Assembly (NCBI GenBank): GCA_024760905.1
Contig: CM045733.1
Span: 35,407,501-35,471,500 of the forward strand
Length of the DNA stretch: 64,000 nucleotides
Source of the DNA: Plotosus lineatus
Taxonomy: Eukaryota > Chordata > Actinopteri > Siluriformes > Plotosidae
Direction: 5' to 3'
Shown: in pieces, positions 63,619-64,000 of the stretch
Layout of the letters: every line of letters begins with the position of its first letter
How positions within the stretch are numbered: the first letter of the stretch is position 1
Notes under the pieces: generated by a model
Seen by the model: only the letters and a program-made list of their open reading frames with translations
Databases searched by the model: none
What the model was told of the DNA's origin: nothing
Made by a program: the position numbers and the translations under genes

Positions 63619-64000
63619 TGGTGCTAAAATGTTATGATGCTTGAAACCTGCTCCAAACATGAGTATTGCACTGTCCAGGAAGATGGTCAGAATTACATAT
63701 TTAAATACTTCAATTAACTTTCATCCATGACAGTAAGTACATGGAGCTAATATGATTATTGCATCAGCTCTCCTTCCTCTCTACGCTGTTCAGCTTTCTG
63801 AACCAGGTAGCCTTCCTTCTTTCATGTACCTAACAGCAAGGTCAATTATCATATATTCCTCACTGTCCTCTTTTTGATTTCAAAATATCTTGATTTTATC
63901 ATTAAATAATTATGGAATTTGGCTTTTCTATGAAACAAAGAATGAGAAGGTCTCCATTATCAGATAAATCCCACTCTGTCTTACGAACTTGGAAATTTGG

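Larger units (their letters stand above)
61862..63690. repeat. R4 repeat, interrupted by T4 and a SINE1/RTE tail
   Basis: Left part from AAGAGATTTTTATTGTCAAA with TTGCATGAACAATGGAAATC. It resumes after T4 and again after 63618, ending TATTGCACTGTCCAGGAAGA. Compare the longer copy at 29955. Confidence 0.6.

Noticed and set aside
1..64000. CRISPR array, operon, phage or prokaryotic defence system.
   Set aside because: All repeats are microsatellites, minisatellites or transposons; genes are spliced vertebrate genes.

Overview
The window reads as AT-rich, intron-heavy genomic DNA of a ray-finned (probably teleost) fish. The evidence is split vertebrate genes, one 72-bp intron, fish-type tRNA-derived SINEs, RTE-type LINEs and many short Tigger/pogo-like inverted-repeat elements. 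I could not identify the species. All calls come from hand reading: exon edges are set by AG/GT borders plus reading frame, and repeat edges may be off by a few bases.

Two real genes lie head to head. On the minus strand (9484 down to 3901) is a complete nine-exon tetraspanin of 276 residues. On the plus strand (15032 to beyond the right edge) is a leucine-rich-repeat G-protein-coupled receptor best matched to LGR5. Its signal peptide, N-cap, LRR array and C-cap are encoded by 16 exons (513 codons plus one base, ending at 61442). The hinge remainder and seven-helix exon are beyond 64000. The TSPAN8-LGR5 divergent pair is also the arrangement in human, which supports both names. Between them (10.5-12.1 kb) lies a broken minus-strand coding tract with 13-residue repeats that I do not recognise.

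The rest is mostly mobile DNA. A tRNA-headed SINE (SINE1) occurs in at least a dozen copies with two alternative 3' tails: one matches both ends of an RTE-type LINE present here, the other matches a second fish repeat (family F). There are two RTE LINE copies (31.5-32.5 kb and 52.0-55.1 kb), relics of a CR1/L2-type RT, of a LINE ORF1 with a 2A-like motif and of a Tc1 transposase, and several inverted-repeat elements with TA target sites, two retaining a short helix-turn-helix reading frame. Many insertions are nested, and some have an empty-site counterpart elsewhere in the window.

Region by region: 1-3.9 kb element ends and flank; 3.9-9.5 kb tetraspanin; 9.5-15 kb shared upstream region with the repeat tract; 15-25.6 kb lgr5 intron 1, starting with a 56-bp minisatellite; 25.6-49 kb exons 2-13; 49-55.3 kb nested SINE/MITE/LINE; 55.3-61.4 kb exons 14-16; 61.4-64 kb start of intron 16, filled by nested elements. 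No CRISPR, operon or prokaryotic system is present.
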